From the NCBI GenBank assembly GCA_002343395.1, contig DDSN01000035.1:1-54274 (forward strand): a DNA stretch of 54,274 bases, given 5' to 3'. Below, one piece after another: positions 22,070 to 31,177 of this stretch (positions are counted from its first letter, which is position 1; each line of letters begins with the position of its first letter). The position numbers and the translations under genes were made by a program. The DNA is from Hyphomonadaceae bacterium UBA2389 (GTDB lineage: Bacteria; Pseudomonadota; Alphaproteobacteria; Caulobacterales; Aquidulcibacteraceae). A model generated the notes under the pieces. The model was not told where the DNA came from and ran no database searches. It saw only the letters and a program-made list of their open reading frames with translations.

Positions 22070-23736
22070 CTTCTTCCTCTCAGGCCGAAACCGCGGAAAC
22101 CGCGCTTCTGCACAATGGCCGGCCTATTCTGACGGCGTATGACGCCGCGAAGTTTTTTGGCGCACCGCTGGGAAAGTTAGCGGGCGTTTTGTACCGCGCG
22201 CCCGAAGAGGAGCGGTACAAGAGCTTCGAAATTCCGAAGCGCACGGGCGGCATGCGTCCGATCCTCGCGCCAATCGGCTTAACGCGCGAGCTTCAGGAGA
22301 AACTCGCGCCTGTGCTGCTGGAGCGATACAGCGCCCACCCCGCCGCGCAGGGGTTTCTGAAGGAACGCAGCATTCTCACCAATGCGCGTGTCCATGCGGG
22401 ACAGCGGCTTGTGCTCAATATCGACCTTGAAGATTTCTTCCCGAGCATCAATTTTGGCCGCGTGCGCGGCCTGTTCATGGCGGAGCCATTTAAGCTCGGC
22501 CCCGCGGCGGCGGCGCTGTTCGCGCAGCTCTGCACCTACCGCAACGGCTTGCCACAAGGCGCGCCCACGTCACCCGCGCTCTCGAATTTCATCGCGGCTG
22601 ATCTTGATCGCCGCTTGGCGCGTCTCGCGCGCGAAAGCAACGTGCGGTATACGCGCTACGCTGACGACATTACGTTCTCCTCGAACCAGCCCACGCTGCC
22701 GCAGACGCTGATCGTCACCGTGGCGGGCGAAGGCAGGGCGTCGGTGCAAGTCGCCGAGCCGTTGGAGCGCGCGATTACGGCGTCGGGATTCGCGATCAAT
22801 CACAAGAAGGTGCGCCTGCAGACGCGGCATCAGCGCCAGAGCGTCACCGGATTGCACGTCAACGCCAAGCCCAACGTGTCGCGCGCGCGCATCCGACGCA
22901 TGCGCGCGATGCTGCATGCCTGGGAGCGCTTTGGGCTGGACGCCGCCGCCTATGAGCATTTCTTGAAGCACCGCGGCATGCTCAAACCGCCGCGTGATCC
23001 GGGCCGCGCCTATCGCAACGTGGTGTATGGCCAGCTGTCGTTCATAAAGATGGTGCGCGGCGGCGACGATCCGGTTTTCCTTGGTCTCGCCGCCAAACTC
23101 ATCAAGCTTGACCCGAACCCGTCGCGGTTCATTCGCCAGATGGCGTTTGGCGGCGACGATTTCGACGTCTTCATCAGTCATGCCAGCGAAGACAAGGATG
23201 AGGTTGCGCGGCCGATCTTCGAGGCGTGCGCCAGGCTCGGCGTCAAAGCGTTCCTCGATGAAGCTCATATCGGGTGGGGTCAGAGTTTCACGCAGAAGAT
23301 CAACACGGCGCTCGGTTCGGCGCGCACGGTGCTGGCGATCGTGAGCCAAACCTCTGTCACCAAGGAGTGGCCGGTTATCGAGGTCAACACCGCGCTTTCG
23401 CTGGAGGCGTCTGGTCAAAAGAAGGTGGTTCCGCTGATCGTGGGCAAACCTGACATGTCGCGCTTGCCGTTGATCCACGGCAAGGACGCCATGGCTTGGA
23501 ATGGCGACGCCGCAAACGTCGCGCGCCGGCTGAAGGCGGCGGTGGACGGCGCCGCGCCGCGTCGGCCGGCGGCGCAACCAGCAACGACGGCCGTGCCGGT
23601 GACGACCGACAAGCCGTTGGCGCTGCGCGCGCGCTCGCAGGCGCCGCTGGCGATCCAGGAACGGGGGCCGTGGCGGCCGCCGCCGAAGCCCAAACGCGGC
23701 TTGTTCGACTGGCTCGGCGGACGCAAGCGTCCCTGA
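22066..23736 (+). CDS. Retron reverse transcriptase fused to a TIR effector domain
   Basis: 556 residues. The RT domain (about 20-330) carries retron hallmarks: NAxxH (NARVH, 106-110), catalytic D120 in LNIDLEDFFPS, LPQGAPTSPALSN (162-174), the catalytic YADD (198-201) and VTG (260-262). A TIR domain follows at 364-460, starting DDFDVFISHASEDKDE, with W435-x3-E439 supplying the expected catalytic Glu of NAD-cleaving TIRs. Residues 495-556 form a proline/arginine-rich tail ending KRGLFDWLGGRKRP. RT-TIR fusions are known anti-phage retrons (Retron-TIR). Inferred role: RT makes msDNA from the RNA at 21961-22069, the complex keeps TIR inactive, and phage disturbance releases NAD+ depletion and abortive infection. 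AGGGA precedes the ATG, which lies inside the RNA's a2 strand. No maturase, HNH or integrase is present. Confidence 0.93.
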   Translation: MPSSSQAETAETALLHNGRPILTAYDAAKFFGAPLGKLAGVLYRAPEEERYKSFEIPKRTGGMRPILAPIGLTRELQEKLAPVLLERYSAHPAAQGFLKERSILTNARVHAGQRLVLNIDLEDFFPSINFGRVRGLFMAEPFKLGPAAAALFAQLCTYRNGLPQGAPTSPALSNFIAADLDRRLARLARESNVRYTRYADDITFSSNQPTLPQTLIVTVAGEGRASVQVAEPLERAITASGFAINHKKVRLQTRHQRQSVTGLHVNAKPNVSRARIRRMRAMLHAWERFGLDAAAYEHFLKHRGMLKPPRDPGRAYRNVVYGQLSFIKMVRGGDDPVFLGLAAKLIKLDPNPSRFIRQMAFGGDDFDVFISHASEDKDEVARPIFEACARLGVKAFLDEAHIGWGQSFTQKINTALGSARTVLAIVSQTSVTKEWPVIEVNTALSLEASGQKKVVPLIVGKPDMSRLPLIHGKDAMAWNGDAANVARRLKAAVDGAAPRRPAAQPATTAVPVTTDKPLALRARSQAPLAIQERGPWRPPPKPKRGLFDWLGGRKRP

Positions 23737-23799
23737 CTTTACGTCGCCTTGACCGCGCCGCGCGCAGCGACCAAAGCTTTCGCTAGGAGGCTGCTCGCG

Positions 23800-24933
23800 A
23801 TGAATTTCGACTACACCGAAGAACAGACCATGCTCCGCGACTCGATCGCGAAGTGGGCGGCGGGTCAGTACGATTTCGACAAGCGCCGCGCTGCGCTGGC
23901 GAGCGAAGACGGGTGGAAGGCGAATTGGGCGACGTTCGCGGATCTGGGCCTCTTGGCGGCTCCGTTGCCGGAGGACTTTGGCGGCTTGGGCGGAGGCGCG
24001 CTGGATGTCAGCGTTGTGACCGAGGAGTTCGGCAAGGCGCTCGTCGTCGAGCCCTATGTGCCGACCGTGGTGCTCGGCGCGGGAGCGTTGAAACTGGCCG
24101 GCAGCACTGCGCAAAAGCAAGAGCGTCTACCCGCGATCGCCGAAGGAAAGTGCGTCGTTGCTTTCGCCCAAGCCGAGCCAAAGAGCCGCTGGTCGCTCGC
24201 AGACGTGTCGACGAGCGCGCGCAAGGAGGGCTCGGGCTATGTGCTTAACGGCCAGAAGGCGGTCGTGTTTGGAGCGCCGCAGGCCTGTCATCTCCTGGTG
24301 ACGGCGCGCACGGCCGGCGGCCAGCGCGACGCCAAAGGCGTGTCGCTCTTCCTGTTGCCGAAGTCGACCAAGGGCGTCACCACGCGCGAATATCCCACCA
24401 TGGACGGCACGCGCGCCGCAGAGGTTTATTTTGAGAACGTGAGCCTCGGCGGCGAACATCTCCTCGGCGAGGCCGATGGCGCGCTTCCGATCGTGGAGCA
24501 CATCGTCGATCAGGCGAATGCAGCGTATTGCCACGAAGCGGTGGGGGCGATGCGCATGATGTGTTCGCTGACGCAGGAATACGCCAAGACGCGCAAGCAA
24601 TTTGGGCGCGCGATCGCGGAGTTCCAGGTTCTGCAGCATCGCATGGTCGATATGTTCATGGCGGCGGAAGAATCCTACTCCATGGCGCTGCGCGCGACTC
24701 TAAAGCTGGGCGAAAGCGCCGAAGAGCGCGCCAAGGCGGTGTCGGCGGCGAAGGTGTCGATCGGCAAGGCTTCGCGCTTCGTGGGACAAGCGGCGGTGCA
24801 GACCCATGGCGGCATGGGCGTCACCGATGAGATGCGGGTGGGCCACTACTTCAAGCGCGTGACGATGCTGGATGCGACGTTCGGCAACGTCGACCATCAC
24901 CTGAAGCGCTTCATGAGCGCCAAGGCGGCTTAG
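23800..24933 (+). CDS. Acyl-CoA dehydrogenase, small-subunit type (PimD-like)
   Basis: 377 residues: MNFDYTEEQTMLRDSIAKW at the N-terminus, GGLGGGALDVSVVTEEFGKALVVEPY, NGQKAVVFGAPQA and the C-terminal QTHGGMGVTDEMRVGHYFKR, characteristic of the small chain of heteromeric acyl-CoA dehydrogenases. The start at 23800 is fixed by AGGAGG at 23785-23790; the open frame begins 17 codons earlier without a good site. It should combine with the product of the gene at 20701, now 1.9 kb upstream because the retron sits between. Its stop codon overlaps that of the convergent sulfatase gene. Confidence 0.87.
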   Translation: MNFDYTEEQTMLRDSIAKWAAGQYDFDKRRAALASEDGWKANWATFADLGLLAAPLPEDFGGLGGGALDVSVVTEEFGKALVVEPYVPTVVLGAGALKLAGSTAQKQERLPAIAEGKCVVAFAQAEPKSRWSLADVSTSARKEGSGYVLNGQKAVVFGAPQACHLLVTARTAGGQRDAKGVSLFLLPKSTKGVTTREYPTMDGTRAAEVYFENVSLGGEHLLGEADGALPIVEHIVDQANAAYCHEAVGAMRMMCSLTQEYAKTRKQFGRAIAEFQVLQHRMVDMFMAAEESYSMALRATLKLGESAEERAKAVSAAKVSIGKASRFVGQAAVQTHGGMGVTDEMRVGHYFKRVTMLDATFGNVDHHLKRFMSAKAA

Positions 24934-26696
24934 GCACGTTTAGGCGTGAACAGCATGCGGGCGAGGCGGACCACGCCCCAGAGCAGCGTAAGGGCGACAA
25001 CGCCCAAGATCGCGAGCACCCACCAATAGTGCTGGTAGGTCTTCATGCGCGTATTGCGCGCGACCTGGGCTTGCGGATCGTATCCCGGCGGAAGGTCGAG
25101 CACGCCGACGCGATCGGCATACGCCTGGTAATCGGCTAGCATTGACGCCGCGATGTCCGGCATTTGAGTGGCGAGGTCGGTTGTTTCGCCCGGATCCGTG
25201 GCGATGTTGTAGAGCCGCCACGCTCCATCGCCCAGCGGCCGCGGCGTGCGCACCAGCTTGTTATCGCCGCGATAGAGCGCCGAATGACCAGAGACTTCCA
25301 CGCCAAGCGGCGCCGACGTGTCGCGCGTGGCGGTTTGTCCGCTCAACAGCCCGTTCAAGCTGACGCCATCCATTGCCGGTTCGGAGAGAGGGACGCCCGC
25401 GCGTTCCAGTAATGTCGGCGCGACGTCGGTCACAAAGGCGCGCGCGTCAACGCGCTGAGACGCAATGCCCGGGCCCGCGATGATAAAGGGCACGTGCAGG
25501 CCGCCTTCGGCGGAGGTGAACTTGAAGAGTTGTCCTGTCGCGGTTGCATTGGCCCATTCCGGTCCAATGAAAACGAATGAACGGCGCTCTCCGAGGTTTT
25601 CGAGGCGGCGCGTGTACCCGACCAGCTGCATCCAGCGCGTGAAATCAGGCTCGGCGATGGGCAGGCTGGGTTCGGGGCCGTTGTCGGAGGTCACGACAAA
25701 GATCGTGTTCTCACTCAAACCGCGCGCCTCAAGGTAATCCAGGAATCGGCCGATGTGGTGATCCATCGCCTCGAGCATGCCGGCGTGAACTTCCATGCTG
25801 CGCGCGTAGAGCGCTTGTTCGTCGGGCGTGAGCGTTTCCCACGGGCGCAAGCTCGCGTGCGCCGCGCCGGGTTGCGCGGCTGCCGGCAGAAGGTTGAGTT
25901 CCTGCGCGCGCTGCCAACGTCTGGCCCGTAGATATTCCCAGCCGGAATCATAAACGCCGCGATAGTGAGCCGTGAACTCACGCGGCGCCTGCACCGGGAT
26001 GTGGACGGCCTGGAAGGCGAGGTATGCGAAGAATGGCGCCTCGCGCCGCGCGACGTCATGATCGAGATAGTCGATCATGCGGTCGACGATGAAGGCGCTG
26101 GAATAGAAATTTTCCGGCAGATGCGCGCGCGCGCCATCCTCGAACCAGTCCGCGGTGCGATAGAACGGCATGTACGCCCGCTCTTCCCAATTGTCGGCGC
26201 CGGAGGCGTCGAGCACAAACGAGCGGTCGAAGCCGTGGGCGTTTGGCAGGTCGCCATCGCCGTGTCCGAGATGCCATTTGCCTGTCGCGAAGGTGCGATA
26301 GCCGCCGGCGCGGAGCCGTTGCGCCAATGTCACGACACCGGGTTCCAGGCGCATGGTGTAGCCGGGCCGCCCGCGCAATTCCGGCGGCAGCACTTCGATG
26401 ATGGTCGCGTGTCCGGTGCGGTGGTTATCCATGCCGGTGAGCAGCATCGCGCGAGATGGCGAACACAAGGGCGAGGAATAGTAGCGCGAGAACTGCGCTC
26501 CGCGCTGGGCGAGGGCGTCGATGTTGGGCGTTCGCGCCTCGCCGCCATAGGCGCCGAGATCGGTAAAACCTGCATCGTCAATGACGATGACGACAATGTT
26601 CGGACGCGGCGCGCCGCCCTGTTGAGCGACCGCCGGCGCGGCGAAGGCGCATGCTGCGCTGATCATGATGGCGCGGCAGATATGTGTGAGCCCCAC
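24930..26696 (-). CDS. Arylsulfatase-type sulfatase with C-terminal membrane anchor
   Basis: 588 residues from the GTG at 26696, behind AAAGGGGGG, which gives a signal peptide ending PAVAQQ. The type I sulfatase signature SSPLCSPSRAMLLTGM holds C78, to be converted to formylglycine; metal ligands lie in IVIDDAGFTDLG (D40, D41) and later TSDNGPE. GYRTFATGKWHLGH is the second sulfatase signature. A C-terminal helix (YWWVLAILGVVALTLLWGVV) followed by basic residues should tether it to the inner membrane facing the periplasm. It hydrolyses an unidentified sulfate ester. The formylglycine-generating enzyme is not in the window. Confidence 0.88.
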   Translation of the reverse strand: MGLTHICRAIMISAACAFAAPAVAQQGGAPRPNIVVIVIDDAGFTDLGAYGGEARTPNIDALAQRGAQFSRYYSSPLCSPSRAMLLTGMDNHRTGHATIIEVLPPELRGRPGYTMRLEPGVVTLAQRLRAGGYRTFATGKWHLGHGDGDLPNAHGFDRSFVLDASGADNWEERAYMPFYRTADWFEDGARAHLPENFYSSAFIVDRMIDYLDHDVARREAPFFAYLAFQAVHIPVQAPREFTAHYRGVYDSGWEYLRARRWQRAQELNLLPAAAQPGAAHASLRPWETLTPDEQALYARSMEVHAGMLEAMDHHIGRFLDYLEARGLSENTIFVVTSDNGPEPSLPIAEPDFTRWMQLVGYTRRLENLGERRSFVFIGPEWANATATGQLFKFTSAEGGLHVPFIIAGPGIASQRVDARAFVTDVAPTLLERAGVPLSEPAMDGVSLNGLLSGQTATRDTSAPLGVEVSGHSALYRGDNKLVRTPRPLGDGAWRLYNIATDPGETTDLATQMPDIAASMLADYQAYADRVGVLDLPPGYDPQAQVARNTRMKTYQHYWWVLAILGVVALTLLWGVVRLARMLFTPKRA

Positions 26697-26798
26697 GGTC
26701 CCCCCTTTGCATCGGCCAGCGTGCGCTGGAGATGCGCCGATCGCAAGTATGTCCGAATCCGGCGAGACGCGCGCCGGCGAACCGCCTAAGGTTCCGCC

Positions 26799-28226
26799 AT
26801 GCTTGATGCTGATGTTTGCCACGCCGCGTGCGACGCCAAGGACCGGCGTTTTGACGGGCGTTTCTACGTTGGCGTTACGTCGACGGGCATCTATTGCCGC
26901 TGCATTTGCCCGGCGCGGTTGGTGAAGCGGACCAACCGGACTTTTTGGCCATCGGCGGCGGCGGCGGAGGCGGCGGGCTTTCGCCCCTGCCTGATCTGCC
27001 GGCCTGAGCGGGCGCCCGGCTTGGCGCCGATCGATGCTCCCGCGCGCCTCGCCGCGGCCGCGTATGCGCGCATCGAGGCGGGCGTTCTGGAGGAGCAGGG
27101 ATTGGAGGCGCTCGCGGCTGGCCTCGGCGTGACCTCGCGTCATCTGCGCCGGGTCATGAATACGGAATTTGGCGCGAGCCCCATTCAGATCGCCCAGACC
27201 GGGAGATTGCTCGCCGCGCGGCGCTTGCTCAATGAGACCGCGCTGCCGGTCACCGAGATTGCGTTTGCTTCGGGCTTTCGCTCGCTTCGCCGGTTCAATG
27301 CGACCATGAAGGAACGCTACGGCGCACCCCCGAGCAAAATGCGCGGCCGCAAGCTGATCGCGCGCGGCGAGGCGTTTACCGTGAGCTTGTCGCCGCGCGG
27401 CGATTACGTCTTCGCGCCCGTGCTTGATTTCTTGCGATTGCGCGCGCTCGCGGGCGTGGAAGCAGGCGATCGGAAGTCATACGCGCGCGTGTTGCGATGG
27501 GGGGGCGCGCTCGGTTGGCTGAAGGTCGCCATGGGGCCGAAAGGACTGGAACTCACATTGTCGGAAAATCTTGCGCCGCACTTGCGCCCGCTTGTGGCGA
27601 ACGTGCGCGGCGCGTTCGACCTGGACGCCGACATGAGCGCCGTTGACGCGCACCTCGCGCGCGACGGCGATCTAAAGCGCGACGTGAAGCGCGAGCCCGG
27701 CGTGCGTGTTCCGGGCATGCTCGACGGCTTCGAGTGCGCGGTGCGCGCCGTGCTCGGTCAACAGGTGACGGTTGCTGGCGCGAAAACGCTGACGGAACGC
27801 CTCGTGGCGCGATTTGGGGAGAGCCTTGAGCGCGGCCCCGACGGATTGTCGCGCGCGTTTCCTACGGCGGATGCGATGGCACATGCAGGCGCTTCCGCGA
27901 TTGCAAAAATTGGTCTGCCGAGAAAGCGTGCGGAGACTTTGTTCGCGCTCGCGGAGGCGAGCGCCGCCGGGGCATTGCCGCTCGCGCGCGGGGCGGTCGC
28001 GGCGGGCCGCGCGGCCTTGGCGGAGATACCCGGGATCGGCCCGTGGACAGTGGAGTATGTCGCGCTCCGCGCGCTCGGCGATCCCGACGCCTATCCCGCA
28101 ACCGATATCGCCCTCATCAATGCGCTGGGCCGCAAAGGCGAGACCCTCGATCATCTCAAACCCTGGCGCGCCTATGCAGCGATCCGGCTGTGGCGGCGCG
28201 GCGCGAGCAAGGGCGCACGATCATGA
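26799..28226 (+). CDS. alkA: Ada-AlkA fusion: methyl-phosphotriester sensor with 3-methyladenine DNA glycosylase
   Basis: 475 residues, four modules in order. Ada zinc/methyl-acceptor domain (YVGVTSTGIYCRCICPAR and GFRPCLICRPE, four ligand Cys plus one extra in CRC). AraC-type helix-turn-helix pair (LAAGLGVTSRHLRRVM; VTEIAFASGFRSLRRFN). AlkA N-terminal domain. HhH-GPD glycosylase domain (VLGQQVTVAGAKTL; IPGIGPWTVEYVALRALGDPDAYPATD, with the catalytic Asp in PATD). It excises alkylated purines and may sense methyl damage and activate itself and ogt. It overlaps ogt by 4 nt. Confidence 0.92.
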   Translation: MLDADVCHAACDAKDRRFDGRFYVGVTSTGIYCRCICPARLVKRTNRTFWPSAAAAEAAGFRPCLICRPERAPGLAPIDAPARLAAAAYARIEAGVLEEQGLEALAAGLGVTSRHLRRVMNTEFGASPIQIAQTGRLLAARRLLNETALPVTEIAFASGFRSLRRFNATMKERYGAPPSKMRGRKLIARGEAFTVSLSPRGDYVFAPVLDFLRLRALAGVEAGDRKSYARVLRWGGALGWLKVAMGPKGLELTLSENLAPHLRPLVANVRGAFDLDADMSAVDAHLARDGDLKRDVKREPGVRVPGMLDGFECAVRAVLGQQVTVAGAKTLTERLVARFGESLERGPDGLSRAFPTADAMAHAGASAIAKIGLPRKRAETLFALAEASAAGALPLARGAVAAGRAALAEIPGIGPWTVEYVALRALGDPDAYPATDIALINALGRKGETLDHLKPWRAYAAIRLWRRGASKGARS

Positions 28227-28699
28227 TCTCATGCACTCACGAAAGCCCAGTCGGTCCGCTGACGCTGCACTCCAACGGTGTCGCTCTCACAGGGGTTGAG
28301 TTTCACGAGCCGCGCTATCCGCTGGCGCCATCGCCGCCAGGCGAGGATGCGGTGCTCGCGCTGGCGCGGCGTGAACTCGACGCGTACTTCGCGGGAAGGC
28401 TTAGAGCTTTCACCATAGCCCTCGCGCCGAGGGGAACGCCGTTTCAATTGAAAGTGTGGGCGGCGTTGCGGGCGATCCCTTACGGGGCGACGCGCACGTA
28501 TGGCCAACAGGCGCTCGTTATCGGGCAGCCAAAGGCGGTTCGCGCCGTCGGGCTCGCCAACGGCAAGAATCCCATTTCGATTATCGTCCCTTGCCATCGC
28601 GTCATCGGGGCGAGCGGGGCATTGACCGGGTTCGGCGGGGGGCTCGACCGCAAACAGGCGCTGCTGGACCTGGAGCAGGGCAAGGCGCTGATGCTCTAA
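28223..28699 (+). CDS. ogt: Methylated-DNA-protein-cysteine methyltransferase
   Basis: 158 residues. The active-site motif NPISIIVPCHRVIGASG holds the Cys that accepts the alkyl group from O6-methylguanine in a one-turnover reaction. GTPFQLKVWAALRAIPYGATRTYGQ is the conserved helix-turn-helix recognition region. The ATG overlaps the alkA stop (ATGA), so both repair activities are translated together; with the Ada N-terminal domain of AlkA this recreates the E. coli Ada activities on two polypeptides. Confidence 0.94.
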   Translation: MISCTHESPVGPLTLHSNGVALTGVEFHEPRYPLAPSPPGEDAVLALARRELDAYFAGRLRAFTIALAPRGTPFQLKVWAALRAIPYGATRTYGQQALVIGQPKAVRAVGLANGKNPISIIVPCHRVIGASGALTGFGGGLDRKQALLDLEQGKALML

Positions 28700-28713
28700 T
28701 CCGCTGCGGATTA
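28697..28713. repeat. Short perfect hairpin after ogt
   Basis: TAATCCG/CGGATTA arms around CTG overlap the ogt stop codon. A possible transcript 3'-end structure; no T-run follows on the plus strand. Confidence 0.35.
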
Positions 28714-28799
28714 CGAAGGTTCAATTGTTGAAGGGCATCGCTTCCGCCCGCGCGCTCTGCTAGTGACCCGGGCCTGGGTTTCGACGGGAGACGAACGCG

Positions 28800-29255
28800 A
28801 TGCGCAACTGGATCGGCGTGGGTGTGTGTGCGTTGGCGCTGGCGTTGCCGGGCGCGGCGCCGGCGCAGCAGCAAGCCGGGTGGACCTACGCGTACGTGGA
28901 TGGCGTGGCCACGGCGACGGAGCGCGATGATCGCGGCCGTGTGACAGCGACCCTGACCTGCCGGCCGCCGACGGGTGACATCATCCTGGCGGACTACACG
29001 CTGAGCCGTGCCGGGCGCCGCGCCAACACCTCGGCGGTGCGCATCGGCGCCATGAGCGTCAATGTTCCGAGCCGTATAGAGGGGCGTGGGCGTGAGCGCG
29101 CGCTCACTATTAACTTGCCGCAGCGCCCGCCAATTTTGGCGGCGGTTCAGCCCACCGATCAGCTTTCGGTGACGGTGAACAACCAGACCCGCACCTTTGC
29201 TCGCGGCGGGCCCGAAAAGATGAAGGAAGTCGCCTACGCCTGTTGGGGCGGCTAA
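28800..29255 (+). CDS. Exported protein of unknown function
   Basis: 151 residues with a signal peptide (VGVCALALALPGAAPAQQ). The mature part is beta-rich: WTYAYVDGVATATERDDRGR, TLTCRPPTGDIILADYTL and a conserved-looking C-terminal VAYACWGG with a second cysteine that may pair with the first. The pattern resembles small secreted invasion-associated-locus-B-like proteins only loosely, and no family is assigned. Probably periplasmic. It ends tail-to-tail with the DUF2339-like gene, overlapping by 4 nt. Confidence 0.6.
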   Translation: MRNWIGVGVCALALALPGAAPAQQQAGWTYAYVDGVATATERDDRGRVTATLTCRPPTGDIILADYTLSRAGRRANTSAVRIGAMSVNVPSRIEGRGRERALTINLPQRPPILAAVQPTDQLSVTVNNQTRTFARGGPEKMKEVAYACWGG

Positions 29256-31177
29256 TTGCGCGCATAGGCGCGTCTGGCCCGATGTTCTCTCGCCGCACGC
29301 GGGCTCGTCACGCCAGGGGCGAAGTTGATCGCGACGGCACAGGCGAAAGCGGCGCCGCAGAGTATAATCAAGGCCCAAGTCGGCATGGCGGGTTGCTGCA
29401 GCATTTCCAGGGTCAGATAGCCAGCGCCGGTCGCCGCTGCGGCGCCGAGCGAGAGGCGCGTGGACAGGTTCCGTCCCCGCCCACGCCAAAAGACCCAATG
29501 GGCCCAAAACCCAAGGGAGGGGATGAGAAATCCAAGCGCCGCGCCGCTGGTTCGCCAGGTTGGGGGTAGCCACACTCCTGCGGCGCTGATCAGGCCAGCC
29601 AAGGCAAAGGCGCTGAGCAGAAGGGCCGCGGGTTCCGCGATCCGGCTTTGGCGTGGTGCAATGAGTAGCGCCGCCGTCAGCCAAATCGTCACGTGAACGC
29701 CGGCCTCGGCAAATCCAACTGGCTGCAGCAGGGTTGCGCCGGCTGAGAAGATCAGGCGTGCGGCCAAGTTCGCGGCAAGGGTCATGCCCGCGAGGGCGGC
29801 GATGTCGAAAACGCCGGCGATCCGCGTAAACTTCAGGCGCCGCGCCAAGTAAGCGCCGCCGAATAAGCCAGCCGCTGGCGCCGCAGCCGCCGCGGCGAGC
29901 CCCCACCAAGCCGGCCAAGGCGCGCGCTCGCTCAGAATGAGCCCGGCAACGACGGTGCTCTCCAATAGCGTCATTCCCGCCGCCGCACAGGCGAGAACGC
30001 GCCACAGGCGTTGATCAAAACGAGCGCTGAGCGCGATCAGAGCGGCTGCGAGCATCGCAAACGCCAAGGGGGTCGCGGGCGGTGGAATCGCGAGGATGAA
30101 GCCCCCGCTCGCGGCGACAAACGCACCGACACCCATGATCCAATGGGACAAACGCAAACTGGAGAGCGTACGCCGTTGCGCGCAGAGGGCGATCACGGCG
30201 CCAATCGCGAGTGCGACAAGGACGAGCGCCAAACCTGCCATTCCGGGCGCCGCGAGCGCATGGCGCGCGTCGTGCAGCGCGGCCACCGCCGCAATGGGCG
30301 CGAGCGTTCCCGTGCCCGCGAAGGAAGCGCCGCGTGAACCCGCCTGCGGGACACGCACGGCCATGACGGCGAAAAAGAGCGCCCCCGACCAAGACGCGGC
30401 AGGCGTGAACCAGATCGCGGCGTCTGGCTGGCCGCTTAGCACGTAGAGCCCCATGAGCGCCGCCGCGAATGCCGCGAAGTGTAAGCCTTCCAGCCGTAGC
30501 GCAGTAGCGCCGACGACGGCTGCGATGGCGACGAGGGTCAAAAAAGCGGCGCCATAAGCGCTGATCATCGTGGTTGAAGCGCCGCCCCACAAAACCGCCG
30601 CCGTCATGGCAAACGCCATCGCGGCCCCGGGCAGAAGACCCTTGGCTTTAGCGTAGAGAAGCCCAGAAGCGCCCGCCGCTCCCATCGCCAACGCCACGAA
30701 CGTACTGTTCTGCGCCAACAAAAGGGCGGCGAGCGCCCATCCGGCGGCGACGCTCGCGCCTGTCCAAGCGGCCGCGCTCCAATCGCGCCGCAGCGCCAGC
30801 ACCATCATGGCGGCGCCGATCAACACGCCGACTGAACAAAACCACGCGGGCGTTATTTGAAAAAACGCGCCCGCCGCGGGCGCCGCCGCCGCAAATGCGA
30901 GCACGAGCCCCTTGCTGAATTCATGCGAAGTCGCGTCGGCGTCTGTTGGGCGGGGAGCAATGCGCCCGGCGCCCGGCAGGGCGACGACCTTCTTCTCCGA
31001 GACGCGTTCGCCCACGCGAACCTGCCGCCACGCGCCGACCTGGTCGCGCTCCAGCGATTCCAGGAGCAGGCGCAGCCGCGCGATCTCGCGATCCGCTGCG
31101 CGTTGGCGGCGCCAGAGAATGACGAACCCCACGCCAGAGGCGAGCGCCAGCGTCGCGAAGAGGAAGATCGTCTCCAT
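29252..31177 (-). CDS. DUF2339-like large multi-pass membrane protein
   Basis: 641 residues. An N-terminal membrane segment (FLFATLALASGVGFVILW) is followed by a short cytoplasmic coiled part (QRAADREIARLRLLLESLERD) and then around fifteen to eighteen hydrophobic helices rich in Ala/Leu/Gly to the C-terminus. This arrangement (TM, coiled coil, long polytopic block) is that of DUF2339 proteins. Function unknown; inner membrane. No catalytic motif was found. No good ribosome-binding site precedes the ATG. Confidence 0.72.
   Translation of the reverse strand: METIFLFATLALASGVGFVILWRRQRAADREIARLRLLLESLERDQVGAWRQVRVGERVSEKKVVALPGAGRIAPRPTDADATSHEFSKGLVLAFAAAAPAAGAFFQITPAWFCSVGVLIGAAMMVLALRRDWSAAAWTGASVAAGWALAALLLAQNSTFVALAMGAAGASGLLYAKAKGLLPGAAMAFAMTAAVLWGGASTTMISAYGAAFLTLVAIAAVVGATALRLEGLHFAAFAAALMGLYVLSGQPDAAIWFTPAASWSGALFFAVMAVRVPQAGSRGASFAGTGTLAPIAAVAALHDARHALAAPGMAGLALVLVALAIGAVIALCAQRRTLSSLRLSHWIMGVGAFVAASGGFILAIPPPATPLAFAMLAAALIALSARFDQRLWRVLACAAAGMTLLESTVVAGLILSERAPWPAWWGLAAAAAAPAAGLFGGAYLARRLKFTRIAGVFDIAALAGMTLAANLAARLIFSAGATLLQPVGFAEAGVHVTIWLTAALLIAPRQSRIAEPAALLLSAFALAGLISAAGVWLPPTWRTSGAALGFLIPSLGFWAHWVFWRGRGRNLSTRLSLGAAAATGAGYLTLEMLQQPAMPTWALIILCGAAFACAVAINFAPGVTSPRAAREHRARRAYARN

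Noticed and set aside
22066..23736. RT as part of a group II intron or diversity-generating retroelement
   Set aside because: No maturase domain, no intron RNA or variable/template repeats; NAxxH and VTG motifs plus the TIR fusion fit a retron.
22570..24120. Long open frame of 516 codons antisense to the RT-TIR and dehydrogenase genes
   Set aside because: Composition is Arg/His-rich with no motifs; it mirrors the codon bias of the opposite strand in GC-rich DNA.
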